Positions 63,758 to 64,000 of a stretch of DNA of 64,000 nucleotides are shown piece after piece. Position 1 is the first letter of the stretch. Each line of letters begins with the position of its first letter. Origin of the DNA: Gimesia fumaroli (GTDB lineage: Bacteria > Planctomycetota > Planctomycetia > Planctomycetales > Planctomycetaceae); contig NZ_CP037452.1 in the NCBI RefSeq assembly GCF_007754425.1, positions 62,001 to 126,000 on the forward strand. The letters are read 5' to 3'. Position numbers and translations under genes: made by a program. The notes under the pieces are model-generated. The model searched no databases, was not told the DNA's origin, and worked only from the letters and a program-made list of their open reading frames with translations.

Positions 63758-63787
63758 TCTCAGCTTAAGAACTGACAACTGTGAGTC

Positions 63788-63822
63788 AAAGAGGCGGACT
63801 ATCTGGTTCGCCTCTTTTTTTA
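63788..63822 (+). terminator. Rho-independent terminator of the coiled-coil gene
   Basis: AAAGAGGCG (63788-63796) pairs perfectly with CGCCTCTTT (63809-63817) around a 12-nt loop, followed by a run of T to 63821. It lies 31 bp after the stop codon. Confidence 0.93.
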
Positions 63823-63963
63823 TCTAGTCTGATCCCCACGTCCCAACGGATTCGTCTTGGTGAATCGAGCATTTTAAAGATCCAATGCCCGGCGAAAACG
63901 TCTTCCGAATACTGCGGCGCCAATGTTGATTCTTCGTCTGATGCTGTCTACAGGAAACAGAAT

Positions 63964-64000
63964 ATGAAGAAGATAAACAGAACGGATTCGAGTTCCGCAG
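63964..64000 (+). CDS. Possible start of the next gene (truncated by window end)
   Basis: ATG at 63964 with AGGA at 63952-63955 (8-nt spacing) opens MKKINRTDSSSA to the window edge. Only 12 codons are visible. A minus-strand frame with stop at 63874-63876 is also open to the edge, so the assignment is uncertain. Confidence 0.35.
   Translation, partial: MKKINRTDSSSA

Noticed and set aside
63874-64000. Minus-strand frame open to the window edge (last residues RRRINIGAAVFGRRF)
   Set aside because: Only 41 codons are visible, and a plus-strand start with an ideal ribosome binding site overlaps it; cannot be decided from this window.

Overview
The window looks like chromosomal DNA of a planctomycete, most like the Gimesia/Planctomyces group, with roughly balanced GC. 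This rests on gene content: a DUF1559 pseudopilin-like protein, a Tat-exported DUF1501 protein, two PQQ-type beta-propeller proteins with an inserted methyltransferase-like domain, two BlaI/BlaR1-type pairs whose sensors carry long carboxypeptidase-regulatory (Ig-like) tails, a PadR/permease-prefix pair, a SUMF1 protein and a neutral-ceramidase-like protein. No rRNA, tRNA, CRISPR array, transposase or phage module was seen. The species is inferred, not proven.

Layout. 1-5270: a window-truncated propeller/methyltransferase/malectin-like protein (-) diverging from a DUF1501 protein (+). 5.4-7.1 kb: a LolA-like single-TM protein and an ABM-fold protein. 7.1-10.8 kb: blaI-blaR1 pair 1 with a very clear operator-promoter. 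10.8-13.9 kb: an MBL-fold hydrolase and an exported beta-helix protein. 13.9-17.5 kb: a two-gene cassette of an ARPP-like protein and a Ro60/TROVE-like vWA protein, with a strongly foldable element just upstream, then a zinc-ribbon protein. 17.7-21.3 kb: SUMF1, SGNH hydrolase and ceramidase-like proteins. 21.3-23.0 kb: DinB and FAD monooxygenase. 23.1-27.4 kb: blaI-blaR1 pair 2, with operators of a different sequence. 27.6-31.9 kb: the second propeller/methyltransferase protein and an exported esterase. 32.0-36.4 kb: PadR regulator, permease-prefix/Ig-like membrane protein and a TlpA-like thioredoxin fused to Ig-like repeats. 36.5-43.1 kb: AI-2E-type permease, endonuclease/exonuclease/phosphatase protein, DUF421 protein, several small proteins, YjbQ. 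43.1-48.7 kb: a YtrA-type GntR/ABC operon lying between a 98-bp remnant of the DAHP synthase gene and the intact gene, followed by shikimate kinase. 48.9-57.4 kb: an ECF sigma factor heading a type II secretion/type IV pilus-like operon (GspE, three GspF paralogues, three pseudopilin-like proteins, DUF1559). 57.4-60.8 kb: XerD-type recombinase and PcrA/UvrD helicase. 61.4-63.8 kb: an abundant-looking exported or anchored coiled-coil protein with a textbook terminator.

How the parts work together. Three local regulator modules (two BlaI, one PadR) control membrane proteins that end in Ig-like tails, suggesting envelope sensing. The GspE/F/pseudopilin operon probably builds a fibre or secretion apparatus under its own ECF sigma factor; no secretin or prepilin peptidase is present here. 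The Ro60-like cassette is the best candidate for a little-described RNA-related system. The propeller/methyltransferase fusions are the most unusual domain architecture.
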